Source of the DNA: Pseudomonadota bacterium
GTDB lineage: Bacteria; Pseudomonadota; Alphaproteobacteria; UBA9655
Reading direction: 5' to 3'
NCBI GenBank assembly: GCA_018242065.1
Contig: JAFECQ010000006.1
Location: 1-64,000 of the forward strand
Length of the DNA: 64,000 nt
A model generated the notes under the pieces. That model searched no databases, was not told where the DNA came from, and saw only the letters and a program-made list of their open reading frames with translations. This document shows, one piece after another, positions 23,575 through 33,294 of this stretch. Numbering within the stretch: position 1 is the stretch's first letter; the number at the start of each line of letters is the position of its first letter. The translations under genes were made by a program, and so were the position numbers.

Positions 23575-26235
23575 ATGAAACAAATGTTAGATAAAACGTT
23601 TTCCCCTTCTTCTTTTGAAGAGAAATTCTATGCGGCTTGGGAAAGTTCAGGTCTTATGTTAGCTGGGTCTAAACTTGACGCTGTTCCCTATACCATTATG
23701 ATGCCTCCGCCCAATATTACAGGCAGTCTTCATATGGGGCATGCTTTTGCTTACACACTTCAAGATATTTTAATTCGTTTTTATCGGATGCAAGGACGAG
23801 ATGTTCTCTGGCAACCAGGAACAGACCATGCAAGTATCTCAACTCAGCTTGTGGTTGAAAGGCAACTTGAGAGTAAAAATCTGTCCCGGCATACATTAGG
23901 ACGTGAGAAATTTTTAGAACGTGTATGGGAATGGAAATCTGAATCGGGAGGAATGATTACCCATCAATTACGTCGTTTAGGAGCCTGTCCAGATTGGAGT
24001 CGAGAAAGATTTACACTAGATGAAGGGTTAAGTGCAGCTGTTCGACATGTTTTTGTTGAGCTTTATCGACAAGGGCTTATTTATCGAGACAAGCGTCTTA
24101 TTAACTGGGATCCAAAACTTCAAACGGCCATCTCTGATGTGGAAGTAGAACTTATTCCAACCCAAGGAGCGATGTATTATTTCCGTTATCCCCTTGTGGG
24201 AAGTGGGTCAGAGTTTATTACAATTGCAACAAGTCGACCTGAAACTGTTTTTGGAGATGTGGCTATTGCTGTGCATCCAGAAGATGAGCGTTATCAGCAT
24301 TTGATTGGTGAGTTTGTTTCCCACCCTTTAACAGGCCATTCGCTTCCCATTATTGCTGATCTTCACGCTGATCCTGAAAAATTTACGGGAGCTGTTAAAA
24401 TAACTCCAGCCCATGATTTTAATGACTATGAAGTTGGTCGCCGTCATCATCTTCCTCTCAATAATATTTTTGATGCACATGCTTGTCTTAATGAAAATGT
24501 GCCTGAATCCTATCGTGGTCTTGATCGATTTGTGGCGCGTAAGAAAGTTATTGAAGATATGGAGATTAATGGTTTCTTCGAAAAAGAAGAGCCTGCTCTC
24601 ATTCCCACGCCTCATGGTGAGAAATCTGGCGTTGTTATCGAACCGTGGTTGATGGATCAATGGTATGTGGATGCTGCGACATTGGCTCAGCCTGCTCTAA
24701 AAGCTGTAGAGCAAGGGAAAACGAGATTTGTTCCCCAGTATTGGGAGAATACCTATTTTGAATGGCTCAGAAATATTCAACCCTGGTGCATTTCCCGTCA
24801 ATTATGGTGGGGTCATCGGATTCCCGTTTGGTATGGTCCTGATAAGAAACCATTTGTTGCGCTTTCTGAAGAAGATGCTTTGAAAGATGCGGCTCTTTTT
24901 TATAAAAAGGAGGTTACCCTCACGCAAGATCCTGACGTTTTAGATACTTGGTTCTCTTCAGCTCTATGGCCATTTTCAACATTAGGATGGCCCGAGAAGA
25001 CCTCGGAATTTCAGCGCTATTACCCAACCGATGTTCTTATTACGGGACACGATATTATTTTCTTTTGGGTGGCGCGTATGATGATGATGGGACTTCATTT
25101 TACAAAAGAAGTTCCTTTTAAGACAGTCTACATAAATGCCCTTGTTCGTGATGAAAAAGGGCAAAAAATGTCCAAAACAAAAGGCAATGTTGTTGATCCT
25201 CTGATTCTTATCGATTTATATGGTGCAGATGCTTTACGATTCACGCTTGCTTCTTTAGCGGTGCCTGGAAGGGATGTTAAGTTTTCTAAATCTCAAGTAG
25301 AAGGTAACCGTAATTTTGCTACAAAATTGTGGAATGCAGCTCGTTTTGCTGAGATGAATGGGTGTTTATTTGACCCAGATTTCACAACCACCAATCTACA
25401 GATTCCTATTAATCAATGGATTACAGCGCAAATTAATTCGCTTTGTTATGATGTGAGAGAAGCCCTTGAGTCATACAAATTTAATGAAGCCGCTCATCTC
25501 CTTTATCATTTTATTTGGGGGACTTTTTGTGACTGGTACCTTGAATTTTGCAAACCAAAATTTGTAGGGATAGAGTCTGAAAAAGTGGAAACGCAAAAGA
25601 CCGTTGCTTGGATTTTAGATAAAATCCTTCGTCTTCTCCATCCTTTTATGCCTTTTTTAACCGAATCACTTTGGGAAAATTTGCATCCTGAACAAGAACT
25701 TCTTATGGGAGCATCGTGGCCTGAGAGTTTAGAAGGACTTTACTCCACAGTTCGTGAGGATGTTAATTGGCTTATTCAGGTTATTTCAGAAGTGCGAAGC
25801 GTTCGGGTTGAGATGAATATACCACCTGCCGCTCCCTTGACGCTAAGCTTTTATGATGCGGGTCCTGAAACACATCGGAGAATTCGAAACCAAGAGGATC
25901 TTCTTTTAAAACTTGCTCGATTGGAACATGTGAAAGTATTTTCTGAACCTCTTTCTCAAGCTGAGGCAAAAGGAGCTGTTCAAGTTGTTATAGGAGAAAC
26001 AACCCTTTTAATACCTCTTATTGGTGCCGTTGATGTGAAGGTCGAAAAAGACCGAATTCAAAAAGAGCTCTCGAAAATTAGTTCTGAAATAGAAGGTATA
26101 AAGAAAAAACTTTCTAATAAAGATTTTATGTCGCGAGCTCCCCAAGATATCGTGGATACGCAACAAAAACGCCTTGAGAATGCTCTTTTTTCGAGTCAAA
26201 AACTTGAGCAAGCCTTAGAAAGATTGAATGACTGA
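23575..26235 (+). CDS. valS: valyl-tRNA synthetase
   Basis: 886 residues, class I synthetase. The HIGH motif is HMGH at 53-56 (PPPNITGSLHMGHAF); the KMSKS motif appears as KMSKT at about 531-535. The editing domain (TSRPETVFGDVAIAVHPEDERY) and the anticodon-binding domain are present; the C-terminal coiled coil covers the last 60 residues (DRIQKELSKISSEIEGIKKKL). It is the partner of the tRNA-Val in the same window. Confidence 0.97.
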   Translation: MKQMLDKTFSPSSFEEKFYAAWESSGLMLAGSKLDAVPYTIMMPPPNITGSLHMGHAFAYTLQDILIRFYRMQGRDVLWQPGTDHASISTQLVVERQLESKNLSRHTLGREKFLERVWEWKSESGGMITHQLRRLGACPDWSRERFTLDEGLSAAVRHVFVELYRQGLIYRDKRLINWDPKLQTAISDVEVELIPTQGAMYYFRYPLVGSGSEFITIATSRPETVFGDVAIAVHPEDERYQHLIGEFVSHPLTGHSLPIIADLHADPEKFTGAVKITPAHDFNDYEVGRRHHLPLNNIFDAHACLNENVPESYRGLDRFVARKKVIEDMEINGFFEKEEPALIPTPHGEKSGVVIEPWLMDQWYVDAATLAQPALKAVEQGKTRFVPQYWENTYFEWLRNIQPWCISRQLWWGHRIPVWYGPDKKPFVALSEEDALKDAALFYKKEVTLTQDPDVLDTWFSSALWPFSTLGWPEKTSEFQRYYPTDVLITGHDIIFFWVARMMMMGLHFTKEVPFKTVYINALVRDEKGQKMSKTKGNVVDPLILIDLYGADALRFTLASLAVPGRDVKFSKSQVEGNRNFATKLWNAARFAEMNGCLFDPDFTTTNLQIPINQWITAQINSLCYDVREALESYKFNEAAHLLYHFIWGTFCDWYLEFCKPKFVGIESEKVETQKTVAWILDKILRLLHPFMPFLTESLWENLHPEQELLMGASWPESLEGLYSTVREDVNWLIQVISEVRSVRVEMNIPPAAPLTLSFYDAGPETHRRIRNQEDLLLKLARLEHVKVFSEPLSQAEAKGAVQVVIGETTLLIPLIGAVDVKVEKDRIQKELSKISSEIEGIKKKLSNKDFMSRAPQDIVDTQQKRLENALFSSQKLEQALERLND

Positions 26236-26253
26236 GATATTTAACGGGATGGT

Positions 26254-27009
26254 TTATAAGGTGTAACTTTCTCCGATTATTGTAATCGCTCTTTCAAGAT
26301 CAGATTGTGTATCGACGCCAAAGGGGGCATGGGTGTCTATAATTTTAACATCAATGCGCATTCCAGCTGCAAGAGCCCTAAGTTGCTCAAGTTTTTCGCG
26401 TGCTTCTATAGGATCGACCGCAAGCTCTACAAATTGATTTAAGATATGTCTACGATACGCATAAAGTCCAATATGGTGATAGTGAGGACCTTCACCGGAA
26501 GGAATTGGGTTTCTACTGAAATAAAGAGCTCTTCCTATTGTTTCTTCTGCGTTTACGGAAAGTGCAATCTTTACCACGTTAGAATCTGATAATTCTTGCA
26601 AATCGCTTATTGTTGTAGCAAGCGTTGCGATATCAACCGTTGTATTCTGAAATGGATCCAAAACCTCACAAATCAGGGAAGGTTCTAATGTTGGGAGATC
26701 TCCTTGTACATTAATTATGAAATCGTATTTGTTTTGAGGATCATATACATCTGCAGCAGCTTTTACTCTGTCTGTTCCTGATGGGAGAGAGGGATCAGTA
26801 TAAATAGCCTCTCCACCGAAAGATTTTATGGCTTCAACAATTTCTTGATCTCCACAGGCAACAATAACGGGTCCGACATTTGCCTTAATAGCTTTTTCCC
26901 ATACATGGACAATCATGGGTTTACCGCAGATATCTGCAAGGGGTTTATTCGGAAGCCGCGTTGCAGCAAGGCGAGCAGGAATGACGATTAGAGTTTTTTT
27001 AGCTGACAC
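26254..27009 (-). CDS. kdsB: 3-deoxy-manno-octulosonate cytidylyltransferase
   Basis: CTP plus Kdo to CMP-Kdo, needed for LPS inner core. The frame opens at a TTG (27060), but GTG at 27009 has AAGGA five bases upstream and begins MSAKKTLIVIPARLAATRLPNKPLADI, matching family N-termini and giving 251 residues. Further marks: GKPMIVHVWEKA, FGGEAIYTDPSLPSGTDRV, INVQGDLPTLEP, and YYFSRNPIP-type ALYFSRNPIPSG. Its presence indicates a Kdo-containing lipopolysaccharide. Divergent from the secretin gene. Confidence 0.93.
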   Translation of the reverse strand: MSAKKTLIVIPARLAATRLPNKPLADICGKPMIVHVWEKAIKANVGPVIVACGDQEIVEAIKSFGGEAIYTDPSLPSGTDRVKAAADVYDPQNKYDFIINVQGDLPTLEPSLICEVLDPFQNTTVDIATLATTISDLQELSDSNVVKIALSVNAEETIGRALYFSRNPIPSGEGPHYHHIGLYAYRRHILNQFVELAVDPIEAREKLEQLRALAAGMRIDVKIIDTHAPFGVDTQSDLERAITIIGESYTL

Positions 27010-27188
27010 CTTTGTCCTTTTTAACTTCTCAGTTGTAAATCGTGTTGTAAAGACTGCCAAACTTTACCCACCGACACAATAGGTTTTGAAACAAGTTAAA
27101 GGTAAAGTAAAAATTATAATGAATAAGACTTTTCTTTTTTTAAAAATATGATTAATTTCTTTTATCAGAAAAAGCTAAAAAGGATGTT

Positions 27189-28817
27189 ATGACTAGACAG
27201 AGAATATTTTTCTTTTTGGTAATTATGAATCTTCTTGGCGCATGTGATTTAATTAACCATCGGGATTATCATGACCCAGCCCTCAAACTTCAAAAAGAGG
27301 ATTATGAAAAGATTACGGCGCCCCCAGATTTTCGAAAGGAAATTTCCTCTTTTCAACCTAAGCCATCCCTTCATTTGAAAGTGCCTGTCTTAACGCCCGA
27401 GATGAAAAAAAAAGTTTCTCTCGTTCTTCATGAAAACATAGCTCTCAAAGATATATTTCTTGAGTTGGGCCGCCAATCAGGTGTCGGGATAGCTCTCAGC
27501 CCAAGTGTGCTCAATCTTCAAACAGGAATTATTTATAGTGCTTATCAATTATCTTGTATCTCGGTCATTAAAGACCTATGCACATTGACTGGGCATCGCT
27601 TTCAAATTCAAGGCAATCGCGTTCTTATAGAATTAGATGAGCCTTACCTCACCACCTATACGGTTCAGTTTCTAAGTCATACGCGTAAAAGTGAAAATAG
27701 AATATCTGTTTCAACGGATTTGCTTGCTCCTATGGAGAATCAGACAAGAAAGGATAATGGCTCAAATAGTGTTCTACTTGGAAATAGTCTCATGGATTTT
27801 TGGGTTGAGCTAGAACAAAATCTTAAAATGATTTTGACATCCGACAAGTCTCATTCTTCAAAAGGGACGCAATACTATGCTGTACATAAACAAGGTGGCC
27901 TTGTCACGGTTTTTGGAACGGCACGTCAACATCAACAAATTTCTGATTATCTTACGAAACTTAAAGAAGCAGTTTCAACTCAGGTGATTATTGAAGCTAA
28001 AATTATCGAAGTAAACTTAGATAATGAATATAAAAGTGGAATTAATTGGAGTCAGTTGGGAGGAGATGTCCATATAACGGCTCCCCTGGGGTCAATTTCT
28101 TCTCCAAAGTTATCTCATAAAACTCCGTTGTTTTCTCGTGATATGTTTACCTTTTCTGTGGATCATGAAAAGTTTGCGAGTGTTTTAAGTCTAGTGAAGA
28201 AGTTTGGAACGGTACGTACTCTGTCAAATCCCCGCATAACGGTTATGAATAACCAGCCGGCCATGCTTAAAGTTGCAACGAATGAGGTTTTTTTTCATTT
28301 AGAATTTGAAAGGTATTTTCAAGCAGAAGGAAAACCCGATGTAGAGACTATTTCAAGCGATGCTATGACCGTTCCCATTGGTTTGGTTCTGGTTGTTCAA
28401 CCATCGGTAAATCTACAAAATGGTGAAATTACAATGACGTTGCGTCCTACGATTTCTCGAGTTCAAAAAGAAGTGGAAGATCCAGCTGTTGCCATTAAAT
28501 CTCACCAAAAAGTTAAGTCAACAATTCCTGTTGTTCAGGTTCGAGAGCTCAATTCTGTGTTAAAGATGAAATCAGGACAAGTCTTGGTTATGGGAGGATT
28601 AATGGAAGATCGCTCAAGCTATAGGACAGCTTCTGTACCAGGCGTAGATAGCATTCCCTTTTTTGGCGAGTTTGCGAAAGGAAAGGATGATGATCGGAAA
28701 ATTACGGAACTTGTCATCTTCCTTTCTGCTCATATTGTGGAAGATCCTTATATTGTTGAAGCAGATGAACGTATTTATAATACATATATCGAAGACCCAC
28801 GCCCCTTGCACTTTTGA
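27189..28817 (+). CDS. secretin-family outer membrane lipoprotein (MshL/PilQ/GspD-like)
   Basis: 542 residues. The lipoprotein signal peptide ends in the lipobox LLGAC (about residues 15-19). The secretin N-domain has VLHENIALKDIFLELGRQSG. The C-terminal secretin pore domain contains VIIEAKIIEVNLDNEYKSGINW, TLSNPRITVMNNQPAMLKV and VQVRELNSVLKMKSGQVLVMGGLMEDR. Secretins form the outer-membrane pore of type II secretion, type IV pili and MSHA pili; MshL resembles this length best. No other pilus or secretion gene is adjacent, so the system cannot be named. Confidence 0.85.
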   Translation: MTRQRIFFFLVIMNLLGACDLINHRDYHDPALKLQKEDYEKITAPPDFRKEISSFQPKPSLHLKVPVLTPEMKKKVSLVLHENIALKDIFLELGRQSGVGIALSPSVLNLQTGIIYSAYQLSCISVIKDLCTLTGHRFQIQGNRVLIELDEPYLTTYTVQFLSHTRKSENRISVSTDLLAPMENQTRKDNGSNSVLLGNSLMDFWVELEQNLKMILTSDKSHSSKGTQYYAVHKQGGLVTVFGTARQHQQISDYLTKLKEAVSTQVIIEAKIIEVNLDNEYKSGINWSQLGGDVHITAPLGSISSPKLSHKTPLFSRDMFTFSVDHEKFASVLSLVKKFGTVRTLSNPRITVMNNQPAMLKVATNEVFFHLEFERYFQAEGKPDVETISSDAMTVPIGLVLVVQPSVNLQNGEITMTLRPTISRVQKEVEDPAVAIKSHQKVKSTIPVVQVRELNSVLKMKSGQVLVMGGLMEDRSSYRTASVPGVDSIPFFGEFAKGKDDDRKITELVIFLSAHIVEDPYIVEADERIYNTYIEDPRPLHF

Positions 28818-28861
28818 ATTTTCGTTGTAAGGTGTATTTTTAAGCATGAAAGGAACATAGG

Positions 28862-29974
28862 ATGAAATTTCAACCTTATTTACTTCGAATGGGGCTAAGC
28901 CTTGTAGCTCTCATAGGTTTAGGTGCTCTCTTCAGCTCTACTCTTTGGTCAATTCTTTTGAGTAACCCTCGGCTTAATACATTCATCATAGCTTTAACGT
29001 TTTGCGGAGTTGGTTATGCGTTTTACCAACTTTTGCGTTTAAAGGGTGATTGTGAAGTTTTGGAAGATTTGAAGCAAGGGCAGTGGAGTTTTTCCTCTCT
29101 TCCTCAAGGTTTCTTTTTGGATACAATCCTTTCGTTTTTAAATGACCAAAAGTCAACACTTGATCCTTCCCTTTGTAAGGCTCTCTCTGATTCACTTTCT
29201 GATCGTTTAGATAATGAACGCGTATTTCCTCGGTATTTGATAGGTCTTTTGGTATTTTTAGGGCTTTTAGGGACGTTCTGGGGGCTTTCTCAAACAATAG
29301 CCTCAATTTCCAATCTTATTCAAAACATGCCATCCGATACTTCAAATTCAGCCAATTTCTTTACTGTCTTAAAGGAAAGTCTTCATAGTCCTTTGTCTGG
29401 TATGGGGACAGCTTTTAGCTCTTCTCTCTTTGGTCTTGGAGGATCTCTTTTGGTAGGTCTTTTAGAACTCCAGGTAGGCCATGCTTATGGGCGGTTTTTA
29501 AATGAAGCAGATCTTTATTTAACGACCTGTTGCCATTCGAAAAATAAAAATGCTTCACTTTCATCCGCACCTTTAGGCTTCATTCAAGCTCTTTTAACGC
29601 GTAATGTGGAATGTGTTGATAAGCTTACGCAAGTTATGGAGGTATCTGAAAAGCATAATAAGCAAACAACTGTTTTACTGGATAAACTTCTTAGCTCACT
29701 TACATTGATGATAGAGCAGAATAAGAACCATCAGAACTTGATGGTTAAACTTGCAGAAGGTCAAATTAATTTGCAGCAGAAAATTACAAGCCTTCCTTTA
29801 GATCCTGATGAAGAAAGCCGTGTCTGTCTTCAAAACATTGAAAAGGCTCTTGTATATTCTCTCCAACATCAACGAGAAGATCATGAAGAACTCTTGAAGA
29901 GGTTACAAGAAGAGATGCGCATTATTGCTAAAACAATAGGCAGCCTTGGTGATCCACAACGTTTAGCGAGTTAA
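28862..29974 (+). CDS. MotA/TolQ/ExbB-like proton-channel family protein
   Basis: 370 residues. Hydrophobic spans lie at about 10-30, 35-58, 120-142 and 180-205. The segment YLIGLLVFLGLLGTFWGLSQTI, then SPLSGMGTAFSSSLFGLGGSLLVG, matches the two conserved helices of the MotA/TolQ/ExbB family as found in an alphaproteobacterial subfamily. The C-terminal 120 residues are a charged helix. Partners of this subfamily usually carry an OmpA/peptidoglycan-binding domain and lie downstream; here an MFS gene is convergent instead, sharing stop-codon bases (29971-29974). The secretin gene is 44 bases upstream. Confidence 0.7.
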   Translation: MKFQPYLLRMGLSLVALIGLGALFSSTLWSILLSNPRLNTFIIALTFCGVGYAFYQLLRLKGDCEVLEDLKQGQWSFSSLPQGFFLDTILSFLNDQKSTLDPSLCKALSDSLSDRLDNERVFPRYLIGLLVFLGLLGTFWGLSQTIASISNLIQNMPSDTSNSANFFTVLKESLHSPLSGMGTAFSSSLFGLGGSLLVGLLELQVGHAYGRFLNEADLYLTTCCHSKNKNASLSSAPLGFIQALLTRNVECVDKLTQVMEVSEKHNKQTTVLLDKLLSSLTLMIEQNKNHQNLMVKLAEGQINLQQKITSLPLDPDEESRVCLQNIEKALVYSLQHQREDHEELLKRLQEEMRIIAKTIGSLGDPQRLAS

Positions 29975-31197
29975 ACGTTTGCTGTTTTAAGAAAAAGCCG
30001 TTTCAACTGGATTACAGCGATGAGCCCCATCAATGCTGTTCCTATTATGTATAATGTGGGTCCCCACAGTGGACCAACGTTTTGAGCAAGTTGATTGCAA
30101 ATAATTGGTGTCGTACCACCAAAAATAGCCGTACCAAAACAAGATCCAAAAGCAATTCCTGAATATCGGCATTCAGAAGGAAAAAGTTTATTCAAATAAG
30201 CATTTGAAGGAGCAATGAAAGCTTCTGCAAACATTAAAAATCCAATTTGGGCGAGAAAAAGCATTCGAACGCTGCTGTGGATGTAAATAAGAAAAATGGG
30301 AAATGCTAAAATCATTTGCCCTAATGCTCCCCAAACCATCATCCGGCGAGGACTAATTTTGTCTGAGTAGTGCCCGAGGAGGGGCATAACAGAGACACCA
30401 AACAAGGTAACAGCCATGTTCATAAGCATAAGTTCTGTGCTGGTGATCAATCCTTTTGCATGGAGTGTAGGATTCATATAACCGACAATAATGTAAAAAG
30501 GGACATGTAGAAATCCTCCCACCCCAACGGCTTTAAGAAAGGAAAGGGGGTAATTTCGAATAACGACCAAAAGTGGCACTGGGAACACAGTTTTTGCTGT
30601 GTTCTCATTGAGTGCTTTTCTTAAATAGAGCCCTACAAGTGCGACAAGCCCTCCAAGGTAAAAAGGAATGCGCCAAGCCCAATGAGGCATGAAGCTGGCT
30701 GTTACAATAGCTCCTATAGTTGTAGCTAAAATAGCGCCGATGCCTGCCGAAGAGTTGATGACGGCTCCTATAAACCCTTGCCGTGTTTCAATTGTTTGCT
30801 CTAGTCCAAAGATGGCTACTCCATTCACTTCACCTCCCGCAGAAAGACCTTGAAGAAGACGGAAAAAAATAAGAAGCGCTGGAGCCAAAAGACCAACCAT
30901 TTCATAAGTTGGTAAAAAACCAATTCCAATGGTTGAGATTGCCATGAGTAAAAGCGTATAGAAAAGAGCATTTTTTCGACCGTATTTATCCCCCCAATGC
31001 CCAAAAATAAGGGCACCTATAGGTCGAGCGATAAACCCTACAGCAAAAACGCTGAAACCCATCATTAAAGCTGTTAAAGAGTCAGATGAAGGAAAAAAAA
31101 GAGGGGAAAGAATCGATACAAAAAAACTATAGAGAAAGAAATCGTAATATTCGAGGACATTTCCAATGATAAGAGCACGAAGAAGTTTTGTGTTCAT
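29971..31197 (-). CDS. MFS transporter, ProP-like metabolite/H+ symporter family
   Basis: 408 residues with about 12 hydrophobic spans. The N-terminal motif GNVLEYYDFFLYSFFVSIL and FGHWGDKYGRKNAL (MFS motif A), followed by RLLQGLSAGGEVNG, is typical of the MHS (ProP/KgtP) family. Such carriers are common in intracellular alphaproteobacteria for taking up osmolytes or host metabolites. Substrate unknown. The start overlaps the trmB stop by ATGA. Confidence 0.88.
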   Translation of the reverse strand: MNTKLLRALIIGNVLEYYDFFLYSFFVSILSPLFFPSSDSLTALMMGFSVFAVGFIARPIGALIFGHWGDKYGRKNALFYTLLLMAISTIGIGFLPTYEMVGLLAPALLIFFRLLQGLSAGGEVNGVAIFGLEQTIETRQGFIGAVINSSAGIGAILATTIGAIVTASFMPHWAWRIPFYLGGLVALVGLYLRKALNENTAKTVFPVPLLVVIRNYPLSFLKAVGVGGFLHVPFYIIVGYMNPTLHAKGLITSTELMLMNMAVTLFGVSVMPLLGHYSDKISPRRMMVWGALGQMILAFPIFLIYIHSSVRMLFLAQIGFLMFAEAFIAPSNAYLNKLFPSECRYSGIAFGSCFGTAIFGGTTPIICNQLAQNVGPLWGPTLYIIGTALMGLIAVIQLKRLFLKTANV

Positions 31198-31880
31198 TTA
31201 GAAATCTCACACTTTTGAAAAACCATGTAAGCGCATTTTTTCCCTTGATTTAATGCTTTTTGTTCATAGCGACTTGTTGGCCAGTCTTTGGGGCGAGAAC
31301 TCCAGGTCAATGGATCAGCTGAAGGCGGACCTTCTAAAAGCACAAAGTGAGGGTGATGATAAAGGATGGCTTGAATTTGTTCAACATAAGCGGAGTCATC
31401 GCTTGCAATATGGAGAAGAGCTGAATTTTTAAGTTTTTGTTGTAATATATTTATAAATTCGCTTGTTATAAGTCGCCGACGCTGGTGACGTTTTTTTGGC
31501 CAAGGGTCGGGAAATAAGATAAAAACGCGTGAAAAATAGGAAGAAGGGATAATACCAAATAAATGACGTACATCTTCATGCCAAATTCGGACACGCTCAT
31601 AATCTTCTGGAGCTAAGAGCAATAAGAGATGAGCAACACCATTCATAAAAGGTTCACATCCAATCATCGAAATAGAAGGATTTTGCTCTAATTGTTCACA
31701 AAAATGTTCTCCCCCGCCAAAGCCAATCTCAAGCCAGACATCTGAAGATGCCTGGTCAAATAATTTTTGCGGAGAATCAAGCTGTAGAAGGGGGAGCAGT
31801 TCTTGATATGCTTTCTGGGATTGAGTTCTTAATTTCCGTGCCTTTCGGCGACCAAAGGAGGGTATTAATTTATTTTGCAT
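31194..31880 (-). CDS. trmB: tRNA (guanine-46-N7)-methyltransferase
   Basis: 228 residues. The SAM motif is WLEIGFGGGEHFCEQL; IGCEPFMNGVAHLL follows, and FILFPDPWPKKRHQRRRLI is the signature. DSAYVEQIQ and the C-terminal TSRYEQKAL are also conserved. It lies in the minus run leuS-lptE-holA-trmB, with a 5-base gap from holA. Confidence 0.94.
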   Translation of the reverse strand: MQNKLIPSFGRRKARKLRTQSQKAYQELLPLLQLDSPQKLFDQASSDVWLEIGFGGGEHFCEQLEQNPSISMIGCEPFMNGVAHLLLLLAPEDYERVRIWHEDVRHLFGIIPSSYFSRVFILFPDPWPKKRHQRRRLITSEFINILQQKLKNSALLHIASDDSAYVEQIQAILYHHPHFVLLEGPPSADPLTWSSRPKDWPTSRYEQKALNQGKKCAYMVFQKCEISK

Positions 31881-31885
31881 GACTT

Positions 31886-32803
31886 TTACAATATCTGCAC
31901 AAGTTCAGCTTGAACTTGAGGTAGGCTAAAACCTGAAAACTTTACCTCTCGTTCAAGCATTAATAACGTTTCCAAAAAAAAGAGAACTTCTTCAGGTTGC
32001 CATTTTGAAAGAGCAGTTTCATAAAGTGGCTGGTCTTTAAAAAAAACAGGAGAAGATAACCCATGCCAGGAAATAGATTTTGGTGATCTTTTAAAAGGCA
32101 TGAGTTCAAAAAGGATTTGAAAGGAACGACTTAAAGTTCTGAGAAAGGGAATAAGATCAGAGGGGTTTGTAGATGAAAAAGCACGTATTGTATTTTCAAC
32201 ATTTCTTATAAGAAAACCATGTATAAGCGGCGTAAGTTCGTCAGAAGGAAGCGACGCTTCTAAAAAGCACTCAAACTGATCAGCAGGAACTTCTCCGTAG
32301 AGCTTAATTTTTTCAAGTGTCGTTATAAGCCCCATATAATCGTTCTGATAAGCTTTAAAGAGGAGCATCTTAAATGATGTAGGTAAATTCACTTCCTCTA
32401 CTAGAAACTCAAATTCAGAGGTTGTTAGGGGGGATGCATATGCTGCAATTGCAAGCGATGTAGAAGATTGAGAAAAATAAGTTACAAGTTTAGATTGGGA
32501 ACGCGCTTTTTCAGACGTAAAAATAAAATGTCCCTTCTTTAATTGATCTACAATTTTTAAAAGTTTATCCGTTACATGAGGCACAAATGTTAAAGAGGAA
32601 GATGTTCTCTCATCAAAGAGAGAAGGTGCCTTAGGAGCATTTGTGGCTAAGTCATCCTCTGTCCTTATCTCAAAGCGAGAAGAAAATTGCTTTTGTATGA
32701 AAGAAATCGTTCTTTCAAAAACGGTTTCATCGTTTCCAAAAATAAAGAAAAAGGTATATTTGTGAAGAGGCGTTTTAAAAAGGGCAGGAAAATTAATCTT
32801 CAT
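31886..32803 (-). CDS. holA: DNA polymerase III delta subunit (clamp loader)
   Basis: 305 residues. The N-terminus YTFFFIFGNDETVFERTISFIQKQF resembles the family start (usually LYLLYGEDxxL); RSFQILFELMPFKRSPKSI and VLFFLETLLMLEREVKFSG agree with the C-terminal collar domain. Overall divergent. The assignment leans on the order leuS-lptE-holA, which is standard in alphaproteobacteria. Start overlaps the lptE stop by four bases. Confidence 0.8.
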   Translation of the reverse strand: MKINFPALFKTPLHKYTFFFIFGNDETVFERTISFIQKQFSSRFEIRTEDDLATNAPKAPSLFDERTSSSLTFVPHVTDKLLKIVDQLKKGHFIFTSEKARSQSKLVTYFSQSSTSLAIAAYASPLTTSEFEFLVEEVNLPTSFKMLLFKAYQNDYMGLITTLEKIKLYGEVPADQFECFLEASLPSDELTPLIHGFLIRNVENTIRAFSSTNPSDLIPFLRTLSRSFQILFELMPFKRSPKSISWHGLSSPVFFKDQPLYETALSKWQPEEVLFFLETLLMLEREVKFSGFSLPQVQAELVQIL

Positions 32804-33294
32804 TGCTGCGTATCAAGAAAATTTGTAACTAATAAAGTAATTTTTTGAGCCAACAGATGAGTTGCTTCTTTCTTAGCAAACTCTTGTGCGACGAGGTCAG
32901 AATAATAATTTTGGCTTATGACTGAAAAGGAGTTAATAGCTTTTGTTGTGTGCTGATAAACAATTGCCTGTGTTTTTTTATTTCTCAAAATAATATTTGC
33001 ATTGAGAATAGCCTCTTTCCTATTTGTGGTTTCATCCTTATTAATACCTGTATCTCTAATGACCTCTGTGAGAGTTACTTCAAGGATGTATTGAGGGTGT
33101 GCTGGTTGTCCTTCTGGTGTTAAAAGATCAATAAGATCATTTCTTAAAAGCTGTCCTTCACGATTTGCAATTGTCGCTATTTTAATAGGATAAGAAATAT
33201 TCGCATTTTCACCCATAGGGGTATAAAGCGGTTGGAAACCACAAGCTACGAGAAAAAGACAAAGGCTCAATGAAATAAGTTTAGATGACCACAT
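32800..33294 (-). CDS. lptE: LPS-assembly lipoprotein LptE
   Basis: Outer-membrane lipoprotein partner of LptD. An upstream ATG exists at 33315, but the ATG at 33294 has AGGGA ten bases before it and starts [24 protein letters not shown]: hydrophobic signal, lipobox LVAC, and the GFQPLY motif typical of the family. This gives 164 residues. It overlaps the end of leuS by 14 bases, the usual alphaproteobacterial arrangement. Confidence 0.88.
   Translation of the reverse strand: MWSSKLISLSLCLFLVACGFQPLYTPMGENANISYPIKIATIANREGQLLRNDLIDLLTPEGQPAHPQYILEVTLTEVIRDTGINKDETTNRKEAILNANIILRNKKTQAIVYQHTTKAINSFSVISQNYYSDLVAQEFAKKEATHLLAQKITLLVTNFLDTQQ

Noticed and set aside
24328-24660. Open frame of 110 codons opposite valS
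   Set aside because: Antisense to conserved synthetase motifs, no plausible start context, no recognisable domain.
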